A stretch of 64,000 nucleotides of DNA from Sulfitobacter sp. SK011 (GTDB lineage: Bacteria > Pseudomonadota > Alphaproteobacteria > Rhodobacterales > Rhodobacteraceae). Each line of letters opens with the position of its first letter. The stretch's first letter is position 1. The stretch covers positions 3,960,001-4,024,000 of the forward strand of contig NZ_CP025803.1 in NCBI RefSeq assembly GCF_003352065.1, given 5' to 3'. Made by a program: the position numbers and the translations under genes. The notes beneath the pieces were generated by a model that saw only the letters and a list, made by a program, of their open reading frames with translations, searched no databases and was not told where the DNA came from. Below, in pieces: positions 1-8,457 of the stretch.

Positions 1-133
1 TTTCGAAAACCACCTGCGTTTGCGCGAAAACGCGTCAGAGGATCAAAACGCGGAAATGCTGAGCCAATTCTTGGCGATACCGCATGAAAAGGCCCGAGAG
101 ATTGCGTCTACGGATTACCTCTTTGCGGATTGA
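1..133 (+). CDS. C-terminal fragment of an unidentified protein (5' end outside window)
   Basis: An open frame enters from the left edge and ends with TGA at 131-133, giving about 43 residues. They are charged, probably helical, and end in DYLFAD. I do not recognise the family. The gene converges on the minus-strand operon whose last stop codon is at 192. The intervening 58 bases hold no convincing terminator hairpin. The reading frame is inferred only from absence of stops and ordinary codon use, so it is tentative. Confidence 0.45.
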   Translation, partial: FENHLRLRENASEDQNAEMLSQFLAIPHEKAREIASTDYLFAD

Positions 134-191
134 ACCGCGTCGCAGGGCAGAAAGTCATGCAGTATGAACGACTAACGCCAGAATGCTTAAT

Positions 192-821
192 TCAAGGCTT
201 CTTGCGCCACGTCCCCAACCAGCGGGAAAACCGTCCGCTTTTTTCGGCAAAATCATCCTCAATCGCCTCAAGCGTCGGATCGATCCGTGCCATCCTGAAT
301 CTGCGCCAGCGCACCCAGATCGCGTAAACAATCGCAAAAAACAGCGTCAGTATGATGATGTTAAGCCACGGAATTCCCTTGGACGCATCTGGCCCCTCCA
401 CCGCCCGGATCGAAATCGCATTCGGAAATATTGTCAGGAATTCATTGCGCCAGCCATAATGCTTAAGCGCCACATAGGTCGGTGCCCCGGTGGTTGATTT
501 GGCGTCCGCCGCCTCAGCCTGCAAATTTGACGTGTCAAATTTGAAATAGGGCGGCCAGCCCCAGCCGGTATCCTCGTTTCGGTAGACCATGACGTCACCC
601 TTGGCCCGCCGTGTCTGGATAAAGAACACATCGCGATTGACCGCGGCACCATCCGTTCCAATATCTGCTTGCGCCCAGAAAATCGAATTCTCACCAAAAT
701 CGATCCGCTTTTCATACGTGTCGGTCACCCGCACAATGTCTACCTGCGGCAGCGTGTAATGAAAGAACGCGCCAATCAGCACCCAGACTGTGATCCAGAA
801 GACCCATTTAACAATCGCCAT
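192..821 (-). CDS. DUF1523 family membrane protein
   Basis: This is a 209-aa protein with a transmembrane helix at about residues 4-24 and a second at about 148-170, separated by a roughly 120-residue region likely outside the cytoplasm. The pattern and the segments around VRVTDTYEKRID and NEDTGWGWPPYFKFDT match what I know of DUF1523, an alphaproteobacterial family without assigned function. The start at 821 follows an AAGGAA ribosome site; the longer open frame to 902 would run into the preceding gene and lacks this site. It is the last gene of a tightly packed operon that begins at 7961, 14 bases after the two-TM gene. Confidence 0.8.
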   Translation of the reverse strand: MAIVKWVFWITVWVLIGAFFHYTLPQVDIVRVTDTYEKRIDFGENSIFWAQADIGTDGAAVNRDVFFIQTRRAKGDVMVYRNEDTGWGWPPYFKFDTSNLQAEAADAKSTTGAPTYVALKHYGWRNEFLTIFPNAISIRAVEGPDASKGIPWLNIIILTLFFAIVYAIWVRWRRFRMARIDPTLEAIEDDFAEKSGRFSRWLGTWRKKP

Positions 822-835
822 CACGAGGTTCCTTC

Positions 836-1102
836 TTACGAAAAATTGGTCAGATAGATGATCACGCTGATCAGCACCACAGGTACAATATAAACGCCCC
901 AAATCAATTTACGACGGATCGAGTCATCGTATCTTTCAAGGCCGCGCCGCACAAACGTCTCCCGGTCCACCTTCCGTGGGCCATCCTCCCATTTCTTGCG
1001 CAACTTGCCGCGCCTGACAGCACGCGAATAGAATGACAAACAGATAAAGATCACCGTCAGAACGACGAACCCCATCACCACCAATCGTGCCAGTGCAAGC
1101 AT
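836..1102 (-). CDS. Small two-helix membrane protein, unknown function
   Basis: An 88-aa protein with hydrophobic helices at about residues 4-24 and 66-86 and a basic, charged loop (RRGKLRKKWEDGPRK) between them. Both termini are probably on the same side of the membrane. I cannot name a family; such proteins sit beside DUF1523 genes in Rhodobacteraceae by my recollection. It starts three bases after the stop of the upstream 451-aa gene and ends 14 bases before DUF1523, so co-transcription is likely and a shared membrane complex is possible. Confidence 0.7.
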   Translation of the reverse strand: MLALARLVVMGFVVLTVIFICLSFYSRAVRRGKLRKKWEDGPRKVDRETFVRRGLERYDDSIRRKLIWGVYIVPVVLISVIIYLTNFS

Positions 1103-1105
1103 CGC

Positions 1106-2461
1106 CTAGTTCCCCCTCACCGCGCCCCACGGACCAACCCGGGCTATCATATCCGACACCGGGTCCGGCTTTGCAGGCATTGGTTCTTCGAGCGGCGCAT
1201 CATGACCAAAAAGCGCCCTGCGCGCGCCCGCCTTGTCCACCTGATACTCGGCCACAAGGAAATCAGCAACATAGGCGCGCTTGTTATCCGGCCAACCCGC
1301 ATAGGTGCGGTAAAAGAGTTCCTTATGACAGATGAACATCTGCCGTGCGTCTTTGGGCGCAAGTTCCGCCAGCAGCATGTTCACCAGTGCTGCGTCCTTT
1401 GTATCAGACGCGCGCAAGGTATAGAAATACGCCGGATGATCCGATGAAATACGTGGCCAGGCCCCACCATTCTCTGCCCAGTTTACCAACGCCGCCAACG
1501 CGTGAAATTCGGCAGGCAGCTTGTCACCATGGTCCCGCGCCAGCCGCCGCATATCGGCCCGCGTGGCCCCGGTCAGGTCCACGCCCTGATCTGCCACCGC
1601 ATCTACCAGAATGAAATCCATCTTTTGCCGCAGGATCGCGGCGGCATTGATCCCCCGCGCCTCAGTGATGGCTTCGGTCAGCTCGTTATATTCGAAAAAC
1701 TTGGCAATTTGGTTTCGGTTGCTTGCATCAAAAACATATTTGATAGGCAACTCACCCAACCCTGCCTTGCCCAACGGCGCGATCAACGCAGGGTGTTCCA
1801 CGTCCTGAAAAAGATACAGCCCGCCAAAATGCGCCGTCCAGAAATTGCGCTGATCAAAGCTCATCTGCTTCAGCTTGACCGGATTACGCACCACATCCCC
1901 GGTCTTGCCCGCCAGCGTGATCATCTCGGCAATCAGCACGTCATCGAACCAACCATCGGGCTCCGTCTTGAACCGATCCACCAGATCGCCCAGCTTCTCA
2001 GCATCATGCACAGTTCCGGCGGTGGTATCAGCCTCAACCTTGATCCGGCGGATATCAAACAACCGCCGGGGCGTGGACACGTCATAGACGCTGTTGACCA
2101 ATTCCCCCGCCACCGCATCTCGCGCGGTCAGGGCAAACAACTGCGCCTCGTTCTCCGCATAAAACTGCTGAAGGATGCCGCGCGAGGTCGAGAATTTGGT
2201 GTTGAGCAAAGGTGCCGTGCGCTGGTCCATGCTCAGCAAAATAAACTGTCGGTTCACACCCGCATGGTTGAGGTAGAGGTGGTCGTTCAACTCATCGCCA
2301 ATCTCGGGCGAGTAGCCCGAGATATCGACGTGGAAGTCTGTCTGTTTGGTAGTCTTGCCCGTCAGGTGCTCCAGCGCGCGGTTATAGCGGTCCACCAGCG
2401 CAGGGGAGTCCACGTGGAACAGGTTGCCAAACATGAGGCCGTGTTTGATGAGGCGTTTCAT
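1106..2461 (-). CDS. DUF6638-like conserved protein (451 aa), operon partner of the AAA+ ATPase
   Basis: A soluble 451-aa protein beginning MKRLIKHGLMFGNLFHVDSP. From memory it resembles the Rhodobacteraceae family labelled DUF6638; I recognise no catalytic motif. The start at 2461 is chosen because its ATG overlaps the upstream stop (ATGA at 2458-2461), a sign of translational coupling; the open frame to 2536 would overlap the neighbour by 79 bases. The upstream neighbour is the AT-rich AbiJ/HEPN gene, and the AAA+ ATPase lies beyond it, so this protein was probably directly downstream of the ATPase before the insertion. A role with the ATPase is inference. Confidence 0.7.
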   Translation of the reverse strand: MKRLIKHGLMFGNLFHVDSPALVDRYNRALEHLTGKTTKQTDFHVDISGYSPEIGDELNDHLYLNHAGVNRQFILLSMDQRTAPLLNTKFSTSRGILQQFYAENEAQLFALTARDAVAGELVNSVYDVSTPRRLFDIRRIKVEADTTAGTVHDAEKLGDLVDRFKTEPDGWFDDVLIAEMITLAGKTGDVVRNPVKLKQMSFDQRNFWTAHFGGLYLFQDVEHPALIAPLGKAGLGELPIKYVFDASNRNQIAKFFEYNELTEAITEARGINAAAILRQKMDFILVDAVADQGVDLTGATRADMRRLARDHGDKLPAEFHALAALVNWAENGGAWPRISSDHPAYFYTLRASDTKDAALVNMLLAELAPKDARQMFICHKELFYRTYAGWPDNKRAYVADFLVAEYQVDKAGARRALFGHDAPLEEPMPAKPDPVSDMIARVGPWGAVRGN

Positions 2462-3480
2462 TGTACGCGTTCGGGCAACAATGTGTATCTTTGAACCAAA
2501 AGCTTGATCCAAGACATCGCGGACTCTATCGCCCAATTGGTTTGCTCAGCTGTCAGTCTTGGCATCTCTTCCTTTCCGGGACCATGGCCCAAAGGGTTTC
2601 TGACTTTGGTGAAATAGGACTTTAGAAAGTCAGCCTCCCAAGACCTGATGAACCCAACATCCTTCTTGCCAATATTTTCAATAAAGTTATGTGCACCATT
2701 TTCTTTGCCGTGAGTAATATTTAGCTCAGAGGAAATGATCTTGATCGTACTTTCTAATGCTTTCGCAGCATAAAGCGCAGGATCTTTCCCACCAGAGTCT
2801 CTCTGGTCCAATGCCTCTTTCATATCTAAATCAACATTTTCCCAAAGCGGTTCAGATACCAAGCTCCAAAACGGTTGCTCAATTTCGGTCGAAATGAGCT
2901 TATCAGCCTCTATCTGAACGAAGCCATTATGATAATGAAGCGGAAATCGTGCATCTCTGAAGCGCTTGTTCAGTTCGTTAGCACTCATGTTGTAGAGTGT
3001 AGAGTGTGTTTTAGTATTTTTCCCAAGAAATTCAGCCATTTTTGGATTTGTCTCTGCAAACCGAATTTGGGACTCCTCTTTTTTGTATGCCTCTCTAAAG
3101 CCAACTTCTATTAAGCTTATTCGATTTTTTAGGAATTCATCAGTATCGTCTAGGTTGCTTGGAAGTCGTTCCATCCAATCTCTAGAAATCTCAAATTTCG
3201 AGCGTTCCCTCACTCCAAGCGAGTCTATTGCCGAAGTCCGCCCCAATGCATCTTGGTAAGGATCACTCAACCACCGCATGCCTAGTTCATTTGAGACCCT
3301 TCCATGAACAGCATTCCAGAAGTTCATATCTACAGATAATGTCCCGTCATCGGGATTTCGCTTGCTCGAAAGTTCTTCCAAGCAAGTCATACATTGATGT
3401 AAAGTCCTTTGTTCTCGACGACCGTACTCAGAGAATAATTTTCGGCTTTCATAGCGAACAGCAAATATATCAGTAAGCAT
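2458..3480 (-). CDS. AbiJ-NTD4 / Abi_C (HEPN) abortive-infection-like protein
   Basis: A 340-aa protein. The N terminus (MLTDIFAVRYESRKLF) resembles the AbiJ-NTD4 domain, and residues about 235-330 resemble the Abi_C domain: AAKALESTIKIISSE followed by KVRNPLGHG. The segment R294-NPLG-H299 fits the R-x4-H active-site motif of HEPN ribonucleases. In known Abi systems such domains cleave RNA after phage sensing; that role here is inference. The gene is visibly more AT-rich than both neighbours, starts three bases after the ATPase stop and ends in an ATGA overlap with the next gene. It therefore looks like a horizontally acquired gene placed precisely within a host operon. No separate antitoxin is visible next to it. 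Confidence 0.75.
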   Translation of the reverse strand: MLTDIFAVRYESRKLFSEYGRREQRTLHQCMTCLEELSSKRNPDDGTLSVDMNFWNAVHGRVSNELGMRWLSDPYQDALGRTSAIDSLGVRERSKFEISRDWMERLPSNLDDTDEFLKNRISLIEVGFREAYKKEESQIRFAETNPKMAEFLGKNTKTHSTLYNMSANELNKRFRDARFPLHYHNGFVQIEADKLISTEIEQPFWSLVSEPLWENVDLDMKEALDQRDSGGKDPALYAAKALESTIKIISSELNITHGKENGAHNFIENIGKKDVGFIRSWEADFLKSYFTKVRNPLGHGPGKEEMPRLTAEQTNWAIESAMSWIKLLVQRYTLLPERVQ

Positions 3481-3483
3481 CCA

Positions 3484-5424
3484 TCACCCCGCACCCCCAC
3501 TCAAAAACCGCTTCTTTGCCGCCTCCATCCGTTGCATGTCCCGCACCGCATTCTCAATCGCAATCTCATCCGACTTATCCGCATACCGGAACTCGGAATC
3601 GGCGTACCGATTGATCTCTTGGATCACCATCTCCACCGTGATCGGCTTGCGCATATCTTTGATCATCGCCAGCTTTTCGTCATAGCCCTTAAACAGGAAC
3701 AGGTCCGGTTGCTCCATCCATTCGTCGGGCAATTCAAAGTCCATCGCCCGCACCTTAACCGCATCCGTGATGTTCTTGATCGCGCGTCCGGTGAACCGCT
3801 CATCCGCCTCCTGAATCCCCTTCAGATAGGTCCCAAGCTTGGCAATCGTATCAAGGCTGCCGATGTCCTTTGACACCTGATCAAACACCTTCATCAGACC
3901 CTCTTCATGGGGCTTTGAGTGCGATTCAAACGATGCCGCCACCGCCTTCTTGATCTCCTGCGCGGCAAACGGCTGATGATCACCCAGCGGAATATCGTGG
4001 TTCTTGCCCATCAGCAGGTTCAGGATGTCGATGTAATCATCCCGCGTCTGTGGCCCATCGACCAGAAACCGCGCCCCGGCCCGCTGGCGCAGGGCATCAT
4101 CGACGTTCTCAGGATAGTTCGAGAACATCCCAAACGTACAATTTCCGCGCACCACGGTATTGGCCCCGGCAAACGACTCCATCAACACCGCCGTGATCTC
4201 CAACTGCCCCGCTGACGACTGCCGATCGCCCCGCTTACCAGCCAATTGGTCAATGTCGTCAATCGTGCCAAAGCCGATCACCGACGGATCAATGATGTTG
4301 TTGATAAATGCCTTGGCGTTCTGGCCCGACTTGCCCTGATAGCTGTCGATATTGTCCGTCGAAAGGTTCTGATAGCGAAACGGATAGCCCGCGTTCAGGC
4401 AGTATTCATTCACCAACCCCGCCATCATCTGGATCAGCGTTGTTTTCCCCGTCCCCGGCGCGCCATCGCCCATGAAGGTAAAGATGAACCCACCAAGGTC
4501 CGCAAACGGGTTCAACCGACGGTCAAAATCATAGGCCATCAGCATCTTGGAAAGCTTCATCGCCTGATATTTCGCGATGTGGTTGCCAACAACCTCATTG
4601 GGCTTCTTGAACGTCATGGTCAGCGTGGTCGACTTCGCCTTGGACGCCGGGCTGAACCCGCGCACGGTAAAATCATCCGCCTCAACCCGCCACGCGGCCC
4701 CCTTGAAACTTTCCAATCGCGGCGCGGTCTGCGCGCGCAACGCAACTTTCTCCATCAGCATCTCAGCAAAGGCACAGACGGTACCCACCAGCCGCGCATC
4801 ATCGCTCGCATGGGATGCGATATCCTGATCCAGCTCCCACAGCGCGCCATGCAGGGCAACCTGACCATTGTCGGTCAGCACCTCGTCCACATCGCCCACT
4901 TCGACAGTCACTTCGGTCAAATGCGATGACAACAGATAGGCCACAGCATTGCCAAAGACATAAAGCGTCACCAACGCCTCACCGGCCAGCAGTTCCGAAA
5001 ATTCGGTCTTGCGCGCAGCAGGTAAACTACCTTCCAGATTAGCCCGCTTCAGATCGCCCAGACCGGACTGATCCGCATAATTCTCTGCCACGGCCAGCGC
5101 AATCGCCACCGCACGGCGCAATGCATGCATGACGGTCGCCTGCACCGGGGAAACAAGCATATCGCCATCATCCGCGCGGGCAATGCGCCCAATCAACTGC
5201 ACACCTGCGCTTGCCACGTTGCGTTGCGTCACCAGCCCCGGCGTCGTCGAACGAAACCGCCGCCGCGTTCCAACGCCGCTGGACTTCTCGGCTGGGGCAT
5301 CCGCAGCCAAAGGTGTGCCAATCCGCGGCGCATGATCAAACCCTTCCAACAACGCACCGGCCACCGAATTATGTTTCTTGATGTCCTCCTCGCGGAGTTC
5401 CATGGCGTCTGAGGTCTGGCTCAT
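3484..5424 (-). CDS. AAA+ family ATPase (646 aa)
   Basis: The C-terminal half carries an ATPase core: Walker A GAPGTGKTT at about residues 321-329, Walker B with IDDID at about 388-392, and an arginine-rich RQRAGARF stretch around 445 that could supply arginine fingers. Residues 1-310 form a less familiar N-terminal region of mixed charge, probably for substrate or partner recognition. Neighbours are a coiled-coil protein, an unknown 373-aa protein, a DUF6638-like protein and two membrane proteins, suggesting a remodelling complex near the envelope. That is inference. The exact AAA+ clade cannot be fixed by eye. It starts 53 bases after the preceding gene. Confidence 0.85.
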   Translation of the reverse strand: MSQTSDAMELREEDIKKHNSVAGALLEGFDHAPRIGTPLAADAPAEKSSGVGTRRRFRSTTPGLVTQRNVASAGVQLIGRIARADDGDMLVSPVQATVMHALRRAVAIALAVAENYADQSGLGDLKRANLEGSLPAARKTEFSELLAGEALVTLYVFGNAVAYLLSSHLTEVTVEVGDVDEVLTDNGQVALHGALWELDQDIASHASDDARLVGTVCAFAEMLMEKVALRAQTAPRLESFKGAAWRVEADDFTVRGFSPASKAKSTTLTMTFKKPNEVVGNHIAKYQAMKLSKMLMAYDFDRRLNPFADLGGFIFTFMGDGAPGTGKTTLIQMMAGLVNEYCLNAGYPFRYQNLSTDNIDSYQGKSGQNAKAFINNIIDPSVIGFGTIDDIDQLAGKRGDRQSSAGQLEITAVLMESFAGANTVVRGNCTFGMFSNYPENVDDALRQRAGARFLVDGPQTRDDYIDILNLLMGKNHDIPLGDHQPFAAQEIKKAVAASFESHSKPHEEGLMKVFDQVSKDIGSLDTIAKLGTYLKGIQEADERFTGRAIKNITDAVKVRAMDFELPDEWMEQPDLFLFKGYDEKLAMIKDMRKPITVEMVIQEINRYADSEFRYADKSDEIAIENAVRDMQRMEAAKKRFLSGGAG

Positions 5425-5477
5425 ATCTTCAACCCATCTTCATTGTTCTTAAAATACACATCTTCGGTGCTACGCCG

Positions 5478-6599
5478 CTAATACTGCAACACCCGCCCCT
5501 GTGGGCTGACCACAAATTTGCGCACCGATCCAAACCCCGGCAGGTTCTTTTCCTCCAAAACCTGAAAGGGCCGCTGCGGCAGGATGATGCTGCGCTCTGT
5601 CCGTGTCGCCCCAAGGTCCGGGCCTTGTACCCCAAAGGGATCAAGCGCAAAAACTTCCCGTTCGACCGTCGAAAACCAGCCCGATTTCTCTTCAATCACC
5701 CGGTCCGACAACAGTTCCTCTTCGGTCCAGACCAGCGCCCAGTCTTGCCCCACAGGTGCCTTTGCCTCAGCCAGCACCTCGCGCAGGGGTCCAGCTTGCC
5801 GGGTAAAGGCGTGGGAATACATCGGACCCAGATGGAACCGTCGCAACCGCTTTGGATGCAGATCGTCAAAGTCCTGGTCAAATCCGCGCGCGATGGTGAC
5901 CAACTTCAATCCGCCCAGCGCCTGCGCACTCAGGTGCGCCTGCACCTCCGGCCAACGCCGTTCATCCTTGGGCAGAGCAACACTGCCCGTGTCCTCAAGC
6001 TCCATCAGATAGATCACCGGCAGGTTGACCTGTGAATCGTATGTCGCCCAGTGTAGCCGAAAGGTGCGCCGCTGTTCCGACTTGTTCCCGGTCCAATCCG
6101 CCTGCGGATCATTCTGAACCCAGAACAGATCGCCCTTGGCCAGCTCTTCGTAATAAAGCCGCTGTGACAAGGCGAATTGCAGTTTCGTCGGCACCTCCCG
6201 ATCACCCAAGATCGTCTGTACCATCTCGTTTTTAAGGGTTGTTTCAGACGCCATATTCTCCAGATGCGTCGCCGCTTGCTGCGCGTCATTGGCCATCGTC
6301 ATGATCTCCGCGGCCACGGGGAATCCGCTATCTCGGTCGTCCATGGTCAACGATCCAAAGAACCGCCCGGTGTTGCGCCCGACCAGCAGGTATTTAAGGC
6401 TCAGCGCACGAAAAGTATGGGTCAACTTGGCCGCATAGCGGGTCAGAATCGCGACCTCGTCCCGGTTCAGCTTTTGCTCGGCCTCCATCACACCCGCCAC
6501 ATCCAGCATGTGTCGCATGATGCCTTCGAACTTGCGGAAATAACGACGCGAGGCAAAGGTGTCGGTCAGGCCGACGTGGTCTTGAGAGGGGTCAGTCAT
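5478..6599 (-). CDS. Unknown 373-aa protein in the AAA+ operon
   Basis: A soluble protein with no signal peptide and no hydrophobic segment. The first about 150 residues look helical (MRHMLDVAGVMEAEQKLNRDE); the rest looks mixed alpha/beta. I recognise no family or catalytic motif. The ATG overlaps the stop of the small secreted protein gene (ATGA at 6596-6599), so translation is probably coupled. Its fixed place between the coiled-coil and ATPase genes suggests a dedicated component of the same system. Confidence 0.7.
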   Translation of the reverse strand: MTDPSQDHVGLTDTFASRRYFRKFEGIMRHMLDVAGVMEAEQKLNRDEVAILTRYAAKLTHTFRALSLKYLLVGRNTGRFFGSLTMDDRDSGFPVAAEIMTMANDAQQAATHLENMASETTLKNEMVQTILGDREVPTKLQFALSQRLYYEELAKGDLFWVQNDPQADWTGNKSEQRRTFRLHWATYDSQVNLPVIYLMELEDTGSVALPKDERRWPEVQAHLSAQALGGLKLVTIARGFDQDFDDLHPKRLRRFHLGPMYSHAFTRQAGPLREVLAEAKAPVGQDWALVWTEEELLSDRVIEEKSGWFSTVEREVFALDPFGVQGPDLGATRTERSIILPQRPFQVLEEKNLPGFGSVRKFVVSPQGRVLQY

Positions 6600-6910
6600 T
6601 CATGGCCAGACGCAATTTCACAATAACTATTTGCAATACCGCCCCCTATTTCATCAAAGCATCTGAATGTTCGGACAGTCAAACCATCCCCGATTTCCCT
6701 AACATTTTCTGGGTCTCGCCAAAATGTAATCAATTTCGGATTTATCCCTGGTTGGACGACCGAACCTATCAATACCAACTCCGACTCAGCCAAATCGGAC
6801 GAGTCTTGAGTCGTCCTTTGCCAGTCCGCCGAAGCTGATTGGGATGAGAATACGACCAGCCATATTACCGCAAAGGAGGTTTGCTTACCCACCATACTGA
6901 TTGCTGTCAT
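6596..6910 (-). CDS. Small secreted protein, unknown function
   Basis: About 104 aa. A hydrophobic signal peptide (FAVIWLVVFSSQSASA) is followed by a short mature region with two cysteines (near RTFRCFDE and NSYCEIA) that could form a disulfide. The start is uncertain: ATG at 6910 (weak GAGAAG upstream) or at 6895. Both overlap the end of the coiled-coil gene, by 26 or 11 bases. It ends in an ATGA overlap with the next gene. The function is unknown; a periplasmic partner of the membrane proteins in the operon is possible. Confidence 0.6.
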   Translation of the reverse strand: MTAISMVGKQTSFAVIWLVVFSSQSASADWQRTTQDSSDLAESELVLIGSVVQPGINPKLITFWRDPENVREIGDGLTVRTFRCFDEIGGGIANSYCEIASGHE

Positions 6911-7961
6911 GCTTCTCGATGATCTTGGCAAACCGTCGTGCGAACCGTTCATCCGCCTTCGCCTTCGCCTCAAGCACCTCCCGCGCAAACACCATATGGT
7001 CCTCGTGCTTTTCCATCATCTCGGCCATGCGTGCATTCGTGGCCGACCCGATACCCGCCATCGCCGATTGCGCCTCTTGGTCCGTTTTGACGCCGATCTC
7101 ATTGATCCGGTGGGCCACATCCTGCTGCTGCGCCGTCTTCAAAGACTTGGTCAGCGCATCATACAAAACCACACGCTGTTTGGTGTCAGTCTGCAATTTG
7201 TTAATCAAAACCATCTGTGTCGCCGCCTGGTTCTGTAGTGAATCGATCCAGGTTTTGCCCTTTTCAATATAGCGTTCCAGAGTCTGCGACTTGGCCAGTT
7301 TGACCTGCTCGTCCTGCACCAAGGCATTGTACTTGGTGTTCAGGTCAGCCAATTCGGTTTCCAATTTGGTCCGTTTCGCCGCGTCTGTCTCAGACGCAAT
7401 CGCATTCTCAACCTTGATGATTGACGGGTCCATGCCCTGAATATCACTACGGATGGTCTCCAATTCACCCACAGTCATTTCACGCTCATCCAGCGTCTCG
7501 GTCAGGTTGGTTTCAACCTTTGTCTTTTGCTCCTCCAGCATTGCCAACTGCCCTTCGAGCAGTTGCACAATGATGTCGGACTTAGAAATCAAGTCCTGCA
7601 ATTTGTCGTCAATCGACGCCGACCGCACCCGTTCCTGACGCATGCTGTCCGACTTGGCCTTGGAAAATATCCCGATGATGCTTTCCATGCCGGTCTTGTT
7701 GCGCATTTCGTCGAAATCACGGCTAAACCCCGCGGTCACATCATCAAGTCCCATGATCAACTCGGCAATATTGGCGTTCATCACGTCCGTATGGGCATGC
7801 ACATCCTCAAGCGAGGCATTTTCGATGTCGATCATCGCATCGTCGCCAGTCTTGAGTTTGGCGCGCGCCGTCTCGATCCGGCTGGTCAACTCGGCAATTT
7901 TGCTTTGTGCCTCGGCAACCTGCGTCTGAGATTCCTTAACCTGTGCATCCAAATTAGCCAT
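6885..7961 (-). CDS. Coiled-coil protein, first gene of the AAA+ operon
   Basis: A 358-aa protein that is almost entirely helical and charged. Long coiled-coil segments lie at about 1-45, 110-215 and 285-350, with heptad-like spacing of Leu, Ile and Ala, and there is no signal peptide or membrane helix. It begins the minus-strand operon; the promoter should lie in 7962-8115, shared with the divergent cupin gene. Coiled-coil proteins of this kind often act as scaffolds or ATPase substrates, but no specific function can be read from the sequence. Confidence 0.7.
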   Translation of the reverse strand: MANLDAQVKESQTQVAEAQSKIAELTSRIETARAKLKTGDDAMIDIENASLEDVHAHTDVMNANIAELIMGLDDVTAGFSRDFDEMRNKTGMESIIGIFSKAKSDSMRQERVRSASIDDKLQDLISKSDIIVQLLEGQLAMLEEQKTKVETNLTETLDEREMTVGELETIRSDIQGMDPSIIKVENAIASETDAAKRTKLETELADLNTKYNALVQDEQVKLAKSQTLERYIEKGKTWIDSLQNQAATQMVLINKLQTDTKQRVVLYDALTKSLKTAQQQDVAHRINEIGVKTDQEAQSAMAGIGSATNARMAEMMEKHEDHMVFAREVLEAKAKADERFARRFAKIIEKHDSNQYGG

Positions 7962-8115
7962 GAATCGCTCCTGTCTTTCAATACGTTAACAATTACATAG
8001 GGAATGTTATGATGATTTACATCCATGCCCTGCGAAATTTTGCACAGTGTGACAAATGCCTTGACCATTGAAAAGGGGGAACGCTACCCAGAGCCAAAGC
8101 ACGAGGAGCCTTTGC

Positions 8116-8457
8116 ATGTCTGAAAAATTATTCCGCCTGACACCTGAAGGCGATGTTGAAAATGACCGACCTGCTGCCGACAGGCTGATCTCTGGTGATC
8201 CTGAGTTCAAGACCTGGAACGTCGAAGAAATCGAGGGGCTTTACTGCGGTATTTGGCAGTCAACGCCGGGAAAATGGCGCGTCGTCTATGACGAATGGGA
8301 GTATTTCCACATCCTGTCCGGGGTGTCCGTGATCACCCAGGACGGTGCTGACCCTGTCACGCTGAACACTGGTGACAGCTTTATCATCCGTCCGGGTTTT
8401 GCGGGAACCTGGGAAGTGCTCGAAACAACCACCAAGGACTACGTGATCCGGCTCTGA
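8116..8457 (+). CDS. Cupin-domain protein
   Basis: A 113-aa single-domain cupin of the Cupin_3 (DUF861) or EutQ-like type. The core runs from about residue 45 (GIWQSTPGKWRV) through YFHILSGVSVITQ and GDSFIIRPGFAGTWEV. The usual metal-binding histidines are reduced to one in this stretch, so enzymatic activity is doubtful. The start at 8116 follows an AGGAG site. The gene is divergent from the coiled-coil operon and its 3' end overlaps the convergent MFS gene by 19 bases. Confidence 0.8.
   Translation: MSEKLFRLTPEGDVENDRPAADRLISGDPEFKTWNVEEIEGLYCGIWQSTPGKWRVVYDEWEYFHILSGVSVITQDGADPVTLNTGDSFIIRPGFAGTWEVLETTTKDYVIRL

Noticed and set aside
1502-2494. 330-aa plus-strand open frame antisense to the DUF6638-like gene
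   Set aside because: Composition (His, Gln and Arg rich) is that of an antisense frame in high-GC DNA, and the minus-strand gene is in an operon with start overlap.
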